NCBI GenBank assembly: GCA_004123355.1
Contig: SCHM01000004.1
Span: 1,612,001-1,676,000, forward strand
DNA from: Amphirosellinia nigrospora
Taxonomy: Eukaryota; Ascomycota; Sordariomycetes; Xylariales; Xylariaceae
DNA length: 64,000 nt
Reading direction: 5' to 3'
The notes beneath the pieces were generated by a model that made no database searches, had not been told where the DNA came from, and saw only the letters and a list, made by a program, of their open reading frames with translations. The position numbers and the translations under genes were made by a program. Of this stretch, positions 45,680 through 59,620 are shown one piece after another (positions within the stretch are counted from its first letter, which is position 1; every line of letters begins with the position of its first letter).

Positions 45680-48600
45680 TCATTCCATCTCAACATCACT
45701 GTTTTCGCTCTCCGCGTAGCTATTCACCTTAACACGTCTTCTTTCTCGCCCACTTTCTGTTTCGTCCTCATCTAGAACTAGCTTATGACTCTTCTCATAT
45801 TCTGCTCTTGCCTCGAGGTATTGGCGATCCCAGTCCTTAGCTTGTTCTTGCCACTTTTTCATCGCTTCGTGATAATTCCTCTTCAGCTCAGCAGCTTGTT
45901 CTTCAAAAGGCTTCCGGTCTTCAGGAGTAGCCTCTTTCCACATTTTACTCGTCATTATGCGGACTTCATTGGGAGCTGGCTTCCCCTTTCCAGCACGCCG
46001 GCCCTCTTGACACTGTGCGCGTGCAGCCTCGTAGTGAGCTTTCTGTATAGAAGATAGGGGTTACCATTAGTTTTTGGCGGCTGCCATGGCCGTTCGCCAA
46101 TCACGGACACGACATGCTGCCAAAGAGAAAGCTCATACGCATCAATCTGAGCTTGTCTGGCAGCCCTAGGCGATAACCCTTCTTCTGGCTCTTTACGTTT
46201 TAGACCCTGGACAGTGACAATAGTGACTCCTTGGGTATGATTAGCGGAACCGGTACTTGTATAGGCCCAAGCATGGCGTCAAGGACCTCCGATGCTGCAC
46301 GCAGCCCAGAGAGGTATGCACCATGAACAGTTGCAGGATGTGTGTTAGTAGTGTGTTCTCCAGCAAAGAACAAGTTTCCGACAGGTTCAGCCATGGTCTG
46401 AATATCATCGACGTGCATGTTAGGACCGGCTGATGAATAGGAACCCGAGCAAACTTGTCCGAGCCCCAGTGTGACAATAGAGTGTACAGGTTGGCGAACT
46501 CTGGTACCAAACACACAGCGCAAGACTTCTGTAGCTTCAGCCACGAGTTCATCGTTGTTCGTATGTTCGGTGTCAAAACCTGCATCTCCTGCATGAGAGG
46601 CTAGAAGTACGGGATACCACTTGTGTTTGAAACGTTGAACCACTGGAAGCAGCGACCACGCTGAGAAGCATATTCGCCCTGTTTAAGACTATGGCGAGAA
46701 AGAGGCGCGCGTAGGCACCCGAATATGTCGGCGTCTGTATCCCAAAATGCATGGTCATAAACAAGAATGATCTTGTTTAATATGCCAAAGCCAAGACGGC
46801 CGATAGCCTCTGCTTTGGGGTTTGGAAAGGAGGCTGAAAGTCGACACTCTTATGCTTCAAGACACCAAGTGGAATGGTCGAGACCACGTAGTCAGCTTCG
46901 ATTACAGAGCCATCTTCACACTCAACAAAGGCACCAGCTATTCCTTCAGGATCGTAGGAAACCCTTCTCACTGTAGTGCTCTTTCGTATATCAAGACGTG
47001 ATGGTGCAATGGCAAGACCAAGTGCGACATTTTGAAAGCCACCGACCACCATAGTATGCTTGCCCTCCCATTCATTACCTGCATCGAGGTCCCAGCCTCC
47101 AATGCTGAGTTGATGATAATTTGTTGCGTTGCTATATTCGAGATTGGCAACATGCCAATTCATCAATCGAAAATCTTGTGCCGTCAGGTCGACGAGGCTT
47201 TTGTATTGGGTGATTGCTTCATCCACAACAGACCCAAGGGTCGCCATCGGCGCTTTGGCGGCAGTGTCTAGCTCCAAATCATGATCTTCAGTAATACCGT
47301 CTTTTAACGCCCAGCCCATCAGCCGTGCTTTGTGCGCTGCTTTGAGAGCAGCCGGCGTGCCCGGCTCGACATGAGCTCGTCCGGTGGCACGATCCTTAGA
47401 AACGGGTACCAAACTAACTTGTGGTCCCAGGCTTTGTTTTGAGATTGGGGGGGCTTGTGGAAGCGCGGCCGTGGCCTCTTCTATAGCAGCGATCGACTTA
47501 TGACCTTCTGATGTACTATCTCGCCCGTCATCGATTAAGTCTTTGTTACCTTCAATGAGTTTAGACGGCTCGTTCTTAAACTTGTAGTCTGAAACCCGCT
47601 CAAGGCAGTCGTTAAAAAGCTTTTCAACTAATCGATCCCGTTCTTCATTCACTGGCTTGCCGTTCGTATCATACAGAATAGCATCGGGTCTCAAAGCATG
47701 GTAAGGAAGGGCCATCTGTCCACGCACAAGTATATTCAAGGGATTGCCTCGCTCGAAGCCTGTGATAATCATTCCGCCACATTCAACACTGTGACGTCGG
47801 CCCCTGAACCCAATCATATAAGAGCTTTTGCTGCTGTCGAGCGTTCGCGAATAAACACGGCCGCCGAGACGATCTCGACCTTCTAGAACAATAACATTAG
47901 GAGGCCCTTGTTCTAAGTCGTAGAATCGGTCGGCGTATTGCTTGAATAGGCTCTCGAGTTGTCTGGCACAACCTAGCCCACTCATACCAGCGCCAATCAC
48001 AACAACCGTTTTCCCACGTCCCGGTGGCTTGGACTCTTCTTGCCGCTTTTTGTCTATTGGGATTTCGGTGCAACCGAAGTTGATGTGGCCTGAACGAACT
48101 AGCCAGTCGTAGGACACACTGGCAACATCATACCATCTTGGATCTTTGGCACACCCAACAGCCTCATCACGCGCGACACTGATGCGTGGGTTATTGATCC
48201 ATAGGCGAAGGATCCCGTTGCGGATATTCAGATATGTAGTCACCTGAGCGTGACTAATGTGCTCCCTGAGTATAGCATACTCATCTGGATGTAATGCATA
48301 TGGGTTCAACCTTGATGATTCAGCTGCTGCAATGCACTGATGGGCGTAATCCTGTAGAGTGATATCGGTCGGTATTGAGACACGCGGTCGCACATCAAAT
48401 GACTTTCGTCGCGTGGAAGGAGTATTGGATGTTGTTTGTGTCGTCAGTGATTCCTTCGCTAGCCCCAAATCAATCGGCGTCGTCGCCTTACTAGAAGGTG
48501 GTATCGACGAAGGAGGTGAAGACAGATCTATATTTTCAGATAACAGCGAGGTTGACGACTCAAATGATCCCCCCATTGTTTCCCGACGAGCGAGAGGACG

Positions 48601-48975
48601 AGACGTTTCGGTTTGTGCTTCAACATGAAGAATCCTAATACTATCAGATTTTGTATGGTGGAGCTCATCTTGGAACATTGAACATGAGACTTACGTATTT
48701 CTCTCCAGCATATCGGGTGTCGACGCGTACGCGTGATCTTCCATGTCCACGTCCTCCACTTTAACAAGAATCTCAGGTGAAGGCGTTGCCATTCCCCCAT
48801 CAGGGGGAATATGGTTGCTGTGAGAGCCAACGTTCTTGTTGAGAAAGATGGAGGACATGACTGGGATGTGATCTGCTAATGCGGGTTTCGCCCCCAGATT
48901 TAGATATAACTCTTCACTTGACATCAATTGGCTAGTCCCGTCCTCCTCTGTCAAGAGCCTCTGGAAGGTTGTCAT
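45680..48975 (-). CDS. LSD1/KDM1-type histone demethylase with SWIRM, amine oxidase and HMG box
   Basis: LSD1-type enzymes remove methyl groups from histone H3 by FAD-dependent amine oxidation. The start at 48975 gives MTTFQRLLTEEDGTSQLMSS and a Ser/Thr/Pro-rich N-terminus; the intron is 48635-48694. The SWIRM domain follows (ITLQDYAHQCIAAAESSRLN, SYDWLVRSGHINFGCTEIP), then the FAD-binding motif KTVVVIGAGMSGLGCARQLE and EGRDRLGGRVYSRTLDSSKS, SVECGGMIITG, ADYVVSTIPLGVLKHK, the second FAD contact NLFFAGEHTTNTHPATVHGA and YLSGLRAASEVLD. A C-terminal HMG box (KTNGNPYLLYRKAHYE; IMTSKMWKEATPEDRKPFEE; MKKWQEQAKDWDRQYLEAR) ends in an acidic tail at 45680-45682. This arrangement is known from fission yeast Lsd proteins. 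One-base shifts are inferred near 46820, near 46645, near 46480, near 46215 and near 46040. Confidence 0.92.
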
Positions 48976-50113
48976 AACTCGTGAGATGACGTTTCGGTGT
49001 GCTTTGGAATCAGCATCGATATACGTATATAAGGGACGTCGTCTGTCTAATTTTCGTGGGGTGCGGAGCCTTTCCGACAGAGAAGAAGGATCCCATTGAG
49101 AGATACCGAAATCTGTTCAGTCAATTCGGCAATATCACTGGAACATATCTGTCGATTAGAGAATAGCGGGCCTATCGATGGGTTAATCGTTTGCCAGTGA
49201 TGTGTTGTGAGATTTGAATGGATGGGACGGCGGAATCATCGAACCATCATCGTCCACAGTAGCCAAGGGGCCGGGCTTATACTGTACCTTGTATGGAGTA
49301 TGTACTGTACTGTGCTGTATCGTCTTCCAGCCGACGCACTGTTGGACTTATCACATTCAAATCTGCAAAGGGCTTTATAATGATGGGAACGGGTCAAGGA
49401 GCGACAACCTATAAAATGAAAATGGTGGTGGAATTGGCAACGTGGGGTCTGCTTCCCGGCTTCGCATTTCGCTAGAAGAGGTATGCTGTTCTGTCGTTGT
49501 GAATTAACTAAAGAATGCGCCTGTGAGATGCGCTCCAAACCCGCCAATGCTGATACTTCCAGTTGTCAGATTGAGAAGGATAAGGGGTGCCGTGCCCGTG
49601 CCCCGTACCACGTGACATGGGCCATTTTGAAGCGGGCCGTTTCCTAGGTTAGTTATTCTACAAGATCTTCGTCTATTATAAGGCATATTTCAGCGGTTGA
49701 GTAGCCCTACGACGAGGATGGTTTGTTTTTCTCTTTTTTCTTGGAAATATCTGCAACTACCCATATCGCGACATGTGCTGGCTCTTTGTCATACGAAAAT
49801 CTCGTGCTACATCCTCACATCACCACTACTACTTATTGCAACAATGCTTGCTATGGACATACAACCACGCGAATTATAGTCGATACTTCGTAGAACCAGC
49901 GGTATAAAAGTTTATTTAGGTAGAGGCTACAGGCGGAGGCGGCTGATCTTGTGCAAATGAAGACTTTTCAATTCCTGCCTCCATCATTTTATTCCCGCTA
50001 ATGATTGATGTTGCACAGATAACTATATTTCTTCGTGCTGTATTACACAGGTTAGTGTCCTCGTTGTGCGGCGAGATATAAAAACAAACAAAGGGAGGGA
50101 AAGGGTATAGGGA
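48976..50113. other. LSD1-type upstream region / VPS33 3' region
   Basis: About 1.1 kb between two minus-strand genes; the left part should contain the demethylase promoter. A few short open frames without motifs. No gene supported. Confidence 0.45.
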
Positions 50114-52296
50114 TCAGGTGGTTACCCCTTCCTTCTTGGCGATAAACCTCAGTGCTGCAATTTCCGTGAAAGTTATGCCGCCCACAAAGACCACAAAGAC
50201 TGTTTTCTTATCACCGCCTCCAGATAAAAGCGCCCTTGCCTTGATGGCCTTATCCTCCCCCTTTTGGACCTCGTCGAACGCTGGACCGCGTGCATGTTTC
50301 ACCACTTCATCGAAACCTCGCCACCCTTGCGCACCGCCTCCAGCTACCGTGCCAACGCTGGCAACAGCACCACGAGTGATGGAGAGGAGGTATTGCTTCT
50401 GCAGGACACATTGGACTAGGCGGATAGAGAGCGGTGCATACCCGCTGTATACATAGGCAATATCATCTGGGTCGTGCTCGTTTACTTCGTCCACAATAAG
50501 CCGGAGCTGTTTTCGGAGATAAGTATAGTTCGTTTTCGTCCCTGTTGCATTGCTGGCCCCAGGCATGGGGATCATATTGGCCATTGGTGAGCTTCGTGGT
50601 AGGAAAAGCTGTAGCTTCTCTAGATTATGTAGCGTTATTAAATGCTGGTACCCGTATCCCTCGAGTATAAGACGCCTAAAATGGTCAAAATCTTTCGATT
50701 TAATGCCACCAGATACGCAGGAATAGATGCACAAAAGACGAAGAATTTCAGCCAGAGACGTGTCCCTTGCAATTAGTTCTTCAATTGCATCATGCTGGGT
50801 GCTCGGGTCAGCACCGGCGGCAAGATTTTGCTGGGCCTCCAAAAGCCGACTGAACTGGTCCAGTCGGGTGTGCTTCATAATATCTTCTGCTAAGCCTGTG
50901 TGAATCTTCAAGCTCTGGTGTTCTGCCTGATAGCTAGGTAATTTCTTCACAAAATCTTTTAGTTCGCGCGTTGTTTTTGATCCATGACGACTCTCGTAGT
51001 CGCTCTGTAGTCTTCGCGCCACTTTATTCAGGAGAGTGCCGACGATAGCGAAATTCGTGTCCCGCAGACCATCATACAGCTTGTCAGACGAGTCGAGTTG
51101 GATCTTTCGTTTCCGAGCAGCCGGAGTAGGGTTTGGGGTCGCTGAAGCGCCCTGCGAAGATGGTTGCGGCGGAGCTCCAACAATAGTCGAATCCACGTCA
51201 GTCTGATTATTCTGGATTCCCCAAACTTCATCGATTAACCCCTCGTAGGTTAGTTGCGTAAGTAAAGGGGTAACGAAATCCACTTCGCGGTCAATAATAA
51301 CCACGCTTTCGAGGGAGTTACTTGGTGTAAGGCCAGTCTTGTTTGCATCACCAGTAGTTTCGCCAGCGAGTATTTCTTGACGCATTCGCGTCAACAACTC
51401 AGCCACTCGTTTCGCCTGGTCTCCTTTTCCGACGACACGAGGAAAGAGGCCATGTTTTGATGTATTCCCATCAGTGCCTTAGCCATAAGAAACGCCGGGG
51501 TCGAATCTTTGAAGAGATAGAGGTCCCGAAAGGAATCGTCGAGTTCGAGAGATAATACATCACGCTCGAGTGGAAAGAAGTAAATTGGTAGTTCTGCTAT
51601 ATTCACATCTCCGAGTACTCCGGCTTCTTCTAACAGTTTATCGGATACGAGGGTTCGCCGAGGAACCCAGAAGACGTGGAATTCGTGGCCAGTCTGGCTC
51701 TCACGCTGTAGCCGCTTGATATGGTCTTGTGAGCCATGTTAGCGCCTATATGATCGCGTCTTACGCGTGATATGAATAAAAAGGAGGCGGGTGTGCTATA
51801 TGTAATTGATATGTCTTGCTAATGTTGACGCGCAATTCGGCATATAAAAGCAAATACACGAGGCCCACTGAGAACCCGTACCATATATCGTTGTCTCGAA
51901 TGGTGTAGAAGAAGGGCGCGCAACTCGGGTCAATTCACTCACCCGATAGCTTGAGCGTGGCGGGCACACTCGCCTCGCGCGATGAAAACAACATTGCGCT
52001 GGCTTGTGTCGGCATTGTTGTTTTCTAGGAAGAAGAATTTATCGACGCCATAATCGTGTAAGGTAGAAACTTTGACAATGACACCGACGGGGCCGGCGAG
52101 GCTACGCTCGATGATAAGATTCTTCTTGCCACGGACCTGCAGACGAGGCTTGTGAGCATACGATGTTATGATAGTGCGACCCAGCTCACTACACAGGAAT
52201 GGATGTAGCCTTACTTACGCCCTCGAGAAGTTCAAGTAGGTCCTTGCGAGCCTTGTCTCGTACTTGTTCGGTGTCGAACCCCACATGAGGAGCCAT
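50114..52296 (-). CDS. VPS33: VPS33, Sec1/Munc18 subunit of HOPS and CORVET
   Basis: This SM-family protein binds SNAREs and drives endosome and vacuole fusion as part of HOPS/CORVET. The start at 52296 gives MAPHVGFDTEQVRDKARKDL, then intron 1 (52137-52218) and KKNLIIERSLAGPVGVIVKV, HDYGVDKFFFLENNNAD, and after a second intron (about 51732-51942) HIKRLQRESQTGHEFHVFWV and DVNIAELPIYFFPLERDVLS. A one-base shift near 51410 is followed by MRQEILAG, SLESVVIIDREVDFVTPLLT, QLTYEGLIDEVWGI, DTNFAIVGTLLNKVARRLQ, LCIYSCVSGGIKSKDFDHFR and the C-terminal KKTVFVVFVGGITFTEIAAL, RFIAKKEGV. The stop is at 50114-50116. The hallmark DREVD(F/L)(V/I)TP segment and overall length fit VPS33. Confidence 0.93.
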
Positions 52297-52943
52297 TGTG
52301 AGCTCTTCATAGGGGTTGCTGCTTGTGCTTCTAGGACCTTGGAATGATGTCGTGGTCTTAAAAGCTGTAGGAGAGCTGATGGTTGACTAAGGCGCTAGAT
52401 GAACGAGCCTCTCTACCAGGGGTTAAGGTACATCTCCAGCGGGGCAGTGTGGATTTATCCACCTATGTACCTATTACCCCAAGTTTCTGGTAGTCACAGC
52501 CTGGATAGCATGGGGTGGCGCCTAGGTAAGGTTGTGTACAATACCTATACATGCAGATACGGCGGTGATGCGAAATTAGATCCCCATTAAAGAAGTGTAA
52601 TTGCGTCACCAGCAAAAGGACGTCCATCGTGTCTTATTAGATCATTATGTTATCATCACCAACTTCAAATTCTCTACAAGGCGATATCTCATGACCCCCG
52701 CTACCACCATCTCCCCCATGCAGCATGTCCACTCCCCTTGTTGCGCAAAGATAACTGCGCTCGGATAGCGACACTACCGCGGCCCGGTCGATCCCAAAAT
52801 CGCGAGGGGTTATCGATAATGCTGGACTTCAAAATAAATGCGGAATAGTGACATGTATCGTGTCACAGAGCCCAATGCCATGTATAAAGACACCGTAACG
52901 TATAATGCAGTCCGCAGGTGCACCCACCAACGTACTCTTTCTA
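52297..52943. other. VPS33 upstream / E2 enzyme 3' region
   Basis: About 0.65 kb between two minus-strand genes. It contains GGTACAT/TACCTATT words at 52430-52530. No gene seen. Confidence 0.45.
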
Positions 52944-53552
52944 TCATACGGTATTATCATGGTAATAGAATGCAATATCCCTCGGTCGCTGGCGATTTCC
53001 ACGCACGAACTCCTCATCACCGGGTGGTCGCTCGTTCTTGGTATTGCCTGTCAACATGCTCTGAATACTCATACAGACACTCTCAACACTTTGAACAGGA
53101 CTCCAGCCCTGAGAGCCGAGGAGGTCCAAGCATATGATGCCGTTGGAGTAAATGTGAGGATGCATCGGTATCGGTCTATTATCCAGCTTTACAAAAGTCA
53201 CCTCAGGTGCTTCTATCCAAGAAAACATATTAGTTCGTTACCGCACAACCCCAGAAGAATATATATGGCGAACATACCAATAGGAATAGCTGTTGCCTAA
53301 ATTTGAACTTGAGGCGGTATGTTTGCCCGCGTATAATGGGTTCTGGTCCAATACTTCGATATCAAGAAACCATTCTTCAAGGTTATCAGCCGAGACAAGA
53401 GTTATGCCAGGAGGGAGATTGTTCGTGATCTAGTACACAGGGAGCACAAGTTAGTATCTGTGATAGAGTAGTATGATTAGCATTCAGATGTCATGCTGAA
53501 AACATGCCTTCGTCAGCTCCTTGCCGAGTCTTTTGGGACCAAGGCCAGCCAT
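52944..53552 (-). CDS. UBE2W-like ubiquitin-conjugating enzyme E2
   Basis: E2 enzymes carry ubiquitin as a thioester on a Cys; UBE2W homologues modify protein N-termini (knowledge from animals). The start at 53552 gives MAGLGPKRLGKELTK, then after an intron at 53430-53507 ITNNLPPGITLVSADNLEEW and LDIEVLDQNPLYAG, and after intron 2 (53213-53277) APEVTFVKLDNRPIPMHPHI. The active-site Cys lies in YSNGIICLDLLGSQGW, and the protein ends MLTGNTKNERPPGDEEFVRG and PRDIAFYYHDNTV, with a stop at 52944-52946. The first intron appears to have a GC donor (AAG|GCATGT). One or more one-base changes near 53290-53330 disturb the frame between GKTYRLKFKF and YPIE-equivalent residues. About 155 residues, as expected. 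Confidence 0.9.
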
Positions 53553-55761
53553 GGTTATGAAGGCCGGGTGCTAGGCCCCGATGGTACAATGGCAGGACGC
53601 CCGTGAACAGGTGTGCTTGCGTGGTTCGTAGAAGCACTTGTGGTCGCACATGCAGACGGGGGCTTTCGAATCTTCAAGCCACGGAAGCAAGCGCCTATAA
53701 GCAGCACAGGCGTCCGCGGTCAAGATCCATGAATGAATGTATGGGCGGGGACTTGCTGAAGTGGGCGCAAGTGAGTCCGCGAGAGGAGGGTTCACGTGGG
53801 CAAACAGGATTGATGGAGATGCGGACGTGTCAAACTGCGCAAGGAGAGGGGTTTGAGATATACAGGTTGTCATTAGGCGTGAGGTGTGATGCCAACTGCA
53901 GCAACGACGGACGGATATGGCCAAGGTAGAGGCGGCTGCTAGAAGGTACATACTTGTAGTCGATCGCCCCGGGAGCTGCTGTACCATTCTGAGTAACTCG
54001 CTTTTATCGATAAGTGCTGAGTACCAATCTGGGAACCTGGGGGTAAGTACCCCGCACCCATCGCGAAGTAAAGAAAGGAATGTACCTGCTTATGTACCTA
54101 CATGTATGTCTGTATGGCTAAAAATGCTTACGTATGTAGAAGTAAGTAGACAGATACCTAGTATTCAGTGCACATTGCAGTGATATAACACAGAAAAGCT
54201 TATATAGCAAGTAATAAATATGTTAAGATTGGTTTAAGACCATGCGTGTAAAAGCTTAGATTATATTCTTTCCAAAAAATTACACTTAATTGTCAACATT
54301 TAAAGGCAAGGTATAATATTTGCTATACCTACCTACTACTTTACCTTGGAAGCTATATAGCTTAACATGATTTATATTGTGGACCATATTTTACATCCCA
54401 CCTAATGCTCCTAGGCACCTAACTTAACCTAGGCACTTTTCACATGCTTAGCCTGTCATGAGGTAGGTACTTACCTACTATATAAGTCTAACTTGGGTGA
54501 CTTTGCCCCAACGAGCCTGACTGTTCTAGACAGCGACGGCTTGAACACCTAGATATAGGGAAAATAAAGCATTGGACACCTGCTCGTTCCTGTCAGAAGT
54601 TCATTGTATATAAATATATTTCCAGCCTGGATGGCCCCATCTGCCCCTGGTCAACCGGCTAGTGCTGCATGTGGACAAAACTCCCTGGGTACTTCACCTT
54701 TAAAAGGCTTTGCACAATCGTTGGCCGAGGTAGGCTATAGGAAACTAACCAATCGTAGGGGCTATAAATGGGTTGTATCTTTCCAAGGTTGTCTTGGCCC
54801 TCAATCCCTATTAAACGAAGTGCCTAGCCCACCCAGGAGTGTTCGCCGGGAGGTTGCTATTGATGAGATGAGGGTCTGATGAGGGAGCCCAACTGCACCA
54901 CGCCACGCTATTTCACCAATCATTGTGGACCTACAGACGTAGCTGGGCAAATAGGCTGCCCCACATATCGCGGCTGAGCTGTTGGCTGCTTTGGCATTAT
55001 ACCTGGTGTGTTGCCTCCCTCCTTTTTGACGAGGCTTTCTTCTACTCAACCAAAGGTAGGTAGTTGTGCCGTAGTGCCGATGTGATGTGACGTGACGTGA
55101 TGGGGAAGAATAGGAGATTGTTTGTCTGTCCCCTCCTTTGCTCAGCCTTGTAAACAAACGGGTGCCCAGCGAGGCTAATAAAAGGACTCTTCAACCCAAC
55201 CTCACTTCTGTCTCAAGCTGTCCATTCGTGTCATGTCTCAGTGTCTCCGTGTCTCTATACAACTGCACCTTTCTAGATCACGGTACGCTACAGACTCAGT
55301 ACTGCCTTCAATAAGTAGGTGTGATACAGCACACCAAACTCACACCTACAGTTAGGTAGGTAGATAGGTACCTAAGGTTCTATCGTTCTTGAGCCTGTCC
55401 AGCTTTGGGTCCTGAAGATCAAGGTACGTACCCCTTCCCCTCCTTCCATGCCCCCCACTATCTGTCCAGGAGGTCGACCTCCATAACAGCGGAGGGGCTC
55501 ACATCTCAGCATCTTTCAGCTAATAACAGCAGTCTATTTCAACAGTTTCCTAGCCCAACGCAATACTATTCCCAGTCTCTGTCCTCTGCCATCCTCGCTT
55601 CGATCTTCGACATCCACCGCGCACCTTCACCCATCCAGATTTCATCATCCCTCTTTGTTCTTCGCCAGTTATTCGACGCATTGCGTTGCGCGCGCGCCTT
55701 CTTACCCAGTACCATATTGCCTACTATCTTTACTCCGCGCTGGCGCGCATCCCACGTCGCA
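53553..55761. other. Divergent region, E2 enzyme / CaM kinase
   Basis: About 2.2 kb between divergent genes. The minus-strand 138-codon frame at 53571-53987 overlaps the E2 promoter and has no motif. The part at 54180-54500 is AT-rich with many TACCTA words. The stretch from about 55170 to 55760 is CT-rich on the + strand with short TCTC/CCTT words, typical of a fungal promoter and long leader for the kinase. A 5-bp GATGT/GACGT array lies at about 55080-55105. Confidence 0.5.
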
Positions 55762-57331
<1,570 letters not shown>

Positions 57332-58051
57332 TGGATTGTTGTCCGGACATAGCAGGACTTACAGAATGGCTCACAATCTTATCCCAATGGCTCGACTCGG
57401 CGGTGCCCTTCGGCTTACATCACACCGAGACCAATGTAGAATCAAATAGGGGGATTGAGATGTCACGGGAGTAGCTAAATGACTCCAGTTCCGGAGTTTG
57501 ATATAACGATTACAGGCATAACAGGTTTCACGGTGCTACGGGACACACTTTTGTCGCCGAACGAGAACTACTGGCTTGCTTTGCCTCTTTTCAATTCACA
57601 GGTGGTAGTCTTAAGTTGATGTTGGGCGTTCGCAGGGGGTTTGGTTGATTCATTCGGCTGATGTGTATTCTCTCAGGCTGTGGGACTTTCGAAACTACCT
57701 TAGTTTTTGTCAATAAAAGATGAGCTTGCTAATCGCAAAGCTATGAAACATTACTGCCCCTCCCTCGGGCCCTGTCCTATTTATTCCCAAAACTTATATT
57801 ACAGCCTGTTTTTTAAGATAACTAACGCCCCCTGAAACTACCTAAATATGTCAGATAGGGTAGACCGTAATATTTATCGTTAAATGACGACTAAACCGTG
57901 CTAGCTATAGTGTACTTGGATATCACTAATAGTTAAGCGGCGTAATATCACGCCTAGTGTGCCATTCCCTTGTTATAACCGTATTCCGACCTCTTGAGGC
58001 GAGTTTATGAAACCTTAGGTACTTAGTACCCATGGGACCATTTTGATCACC
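57332..58051. other. Convergent intergenic region, CaM kinase / conserved protein
   Basis: About 0.7 kb with the 3' ends of two converging genes; AATAAA at 57712-57717 may serve the kinase. AT-rich at 57780-57950 with many TAA words. Confidence 0.5.
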
Positions 58052-59620
58052 TCAACAGTGAGGCTCAAGCTCCCCCAACACCTGTTCCCTAAGCGCCTCA
58101 TAACGCCGGCTATCGAAGCGTTTTCGCTGCCATCCGCCCGCTCGGAGTCGCGCGATGCGATCCCGAAGACTCTTCTCACCGCCGCCCGCGGATAGCGGCG
58201 ACGAAATGGAACTCGTCGGCGTACCTGGGATACCATCACGCACCTGATAGAGACTGGTTGATGCCGAGCTATAACTTCGCAAGTGGCGATGATCCATGCT
58301 GGGGAAGTCATTTCTCATGTCGGTCTGGACCCGGAGAACCGGGCGCGCCGAGGTCTTTGTACGGTCTATCGGCCTCAGCTCAGGCCCAGGCTCGGGGCTA
58401 GATGCACGGATTGCTGACGCACGAGGCCGGGCGATGGAGTATCTACGTGCAGCTGCTGGACCCCGGTGAACATATCTGGTTCGTTCATTGATGTTGGTGT
58501 TTTGGGCATGTCGTCTGACGTGTCGAGGAGGCCTTCGACGGCGACACGGTGACGGCTGACTTGCTCCCTTAGCGCCGAGAGTTGCTCCTGGAAGCGGTTT
58601 AGGCTGCGCGTCTGGAGGAAGGATTCAAGGTCGAAAGTGTGGTTGCTTGGCGTGCTGCTTCTCTCCTGGCTATATTCTTGACGCGTGCTGGCGTGTTTGT
58701 CGGCTGAGCTAGGTGTAGCCGGTGTTGTGGTTCTGGCGTTAGTTTTGAGTGAGGGCCTGGGCTCGACTTCGGTAGCAGTTGTTATTGGCGCGCGATTCGT
58801 TTTCACCTCGAATGGCAGTTTCATTATCGAAGTCGGATTGGCCTTGGTCGGCGACATTGGAAAGGCGGCATATAGCTCCTGTGTCGAGGAGGAAACGAAG
58901 TCGTCCCAGCCGAGGGTCGGACTGTCGGGGCGGACGTACGGCTCCGGCTGAAACTCGAAGAGTTCTGGTAAGCTGGAGAAAGAAACTTTCTTCTTGGGTT
59001 TCACGCGGGTCGGCCGGGCTGGCTTCGTTGGAGTCTCGTCATTGAGTGATGATACGCTCGTCCGTGGCGATGACGCTAAACTACCGGAGCCCGACGTCCT
59101 TGAGCTGGTTGAGAGTCTGTGGGAGCCGATACTTGTCGTCGAAGCCGAAGATGGCGACCTCGCCCTTTCGGTCATGTCCACCCTGCCGCCACAATCAGGG
59201 TTTCTGCCTCGGTGTAGTGCTCTTGCGCGCTACGGAGCAACTTGGTGCGGTACGGCGACGAACAGGAAAGGGGCGCGCACACCATTCGAAGGAAGACGCG
59301 GCGTAGAAGTGGAGATATATCAGGTGTAGTGGCTCAATGGATGATGTGTCTTTTAGGTTCTCCAAGATTTCGCAACATTGCATTGAGCATGACCGGTATT
59401 TGCGAGTGAGGTATTTCCGCTTCACTTCCTGGATTGCCGTTTTCCATTCTAGAGCGTTTGACGGAACTGCCACGAGGCTGGGAGATGCTATAGGCGAGGC
59501 GCCCATGGCCTGGTTCGATGAAGGTAGTGATTGCTGTCGAATGTGTAATCGGGGCGCCGATGAAGGTGAAGGTTGCGCAGTATATGATTTTCGTCTTGGA
59601 TCTGTTGATTGAAGTCCCAT
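58052..59620 (-). CDS. Conserved fungal protein of unknown function, disordered C-terminus
   Basis: I do not recognise a named family. An ordered N-terminal part (LEWKTAIQEVKRKYLTRKYR, SCSMQCCEILENLKDTSSIE, PLHLIYLHFYAASSFEWCAR, then LLRSAQEHYTEAETLIVAAG) has the paired-helix look of a TPR-like fold. After it comes a long Ser/Pro/Thr-rich part with KPKKKVSFSSLPELFEFQPE and SPTLGWDDFVSSSTQELYAA, a short helical stretch FQEQLSALREQVSRHRVAVE, and a basic C-terminal helix (SLRDRIARLRAGGWQRKRFD; RRYEALREQVLGELEP) ending at 58052-58054. The pieces lie in three frames joined by inferred one-base shifts near 59220 and near 58375. The start is uncertain: ATG at 59620 (MGLQSTDPRRKSYT) or ATG at 59674. 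Helix and disorder assignments are by eye. Confidence 0.65.

Noticed and set aside
53571-53987. 138-codon minus-strand open frame upstream of the E2 gene
   Set aside because: It occupies the E2 promoter, is Cys/Ser-rich without pattern, and has no family signature.
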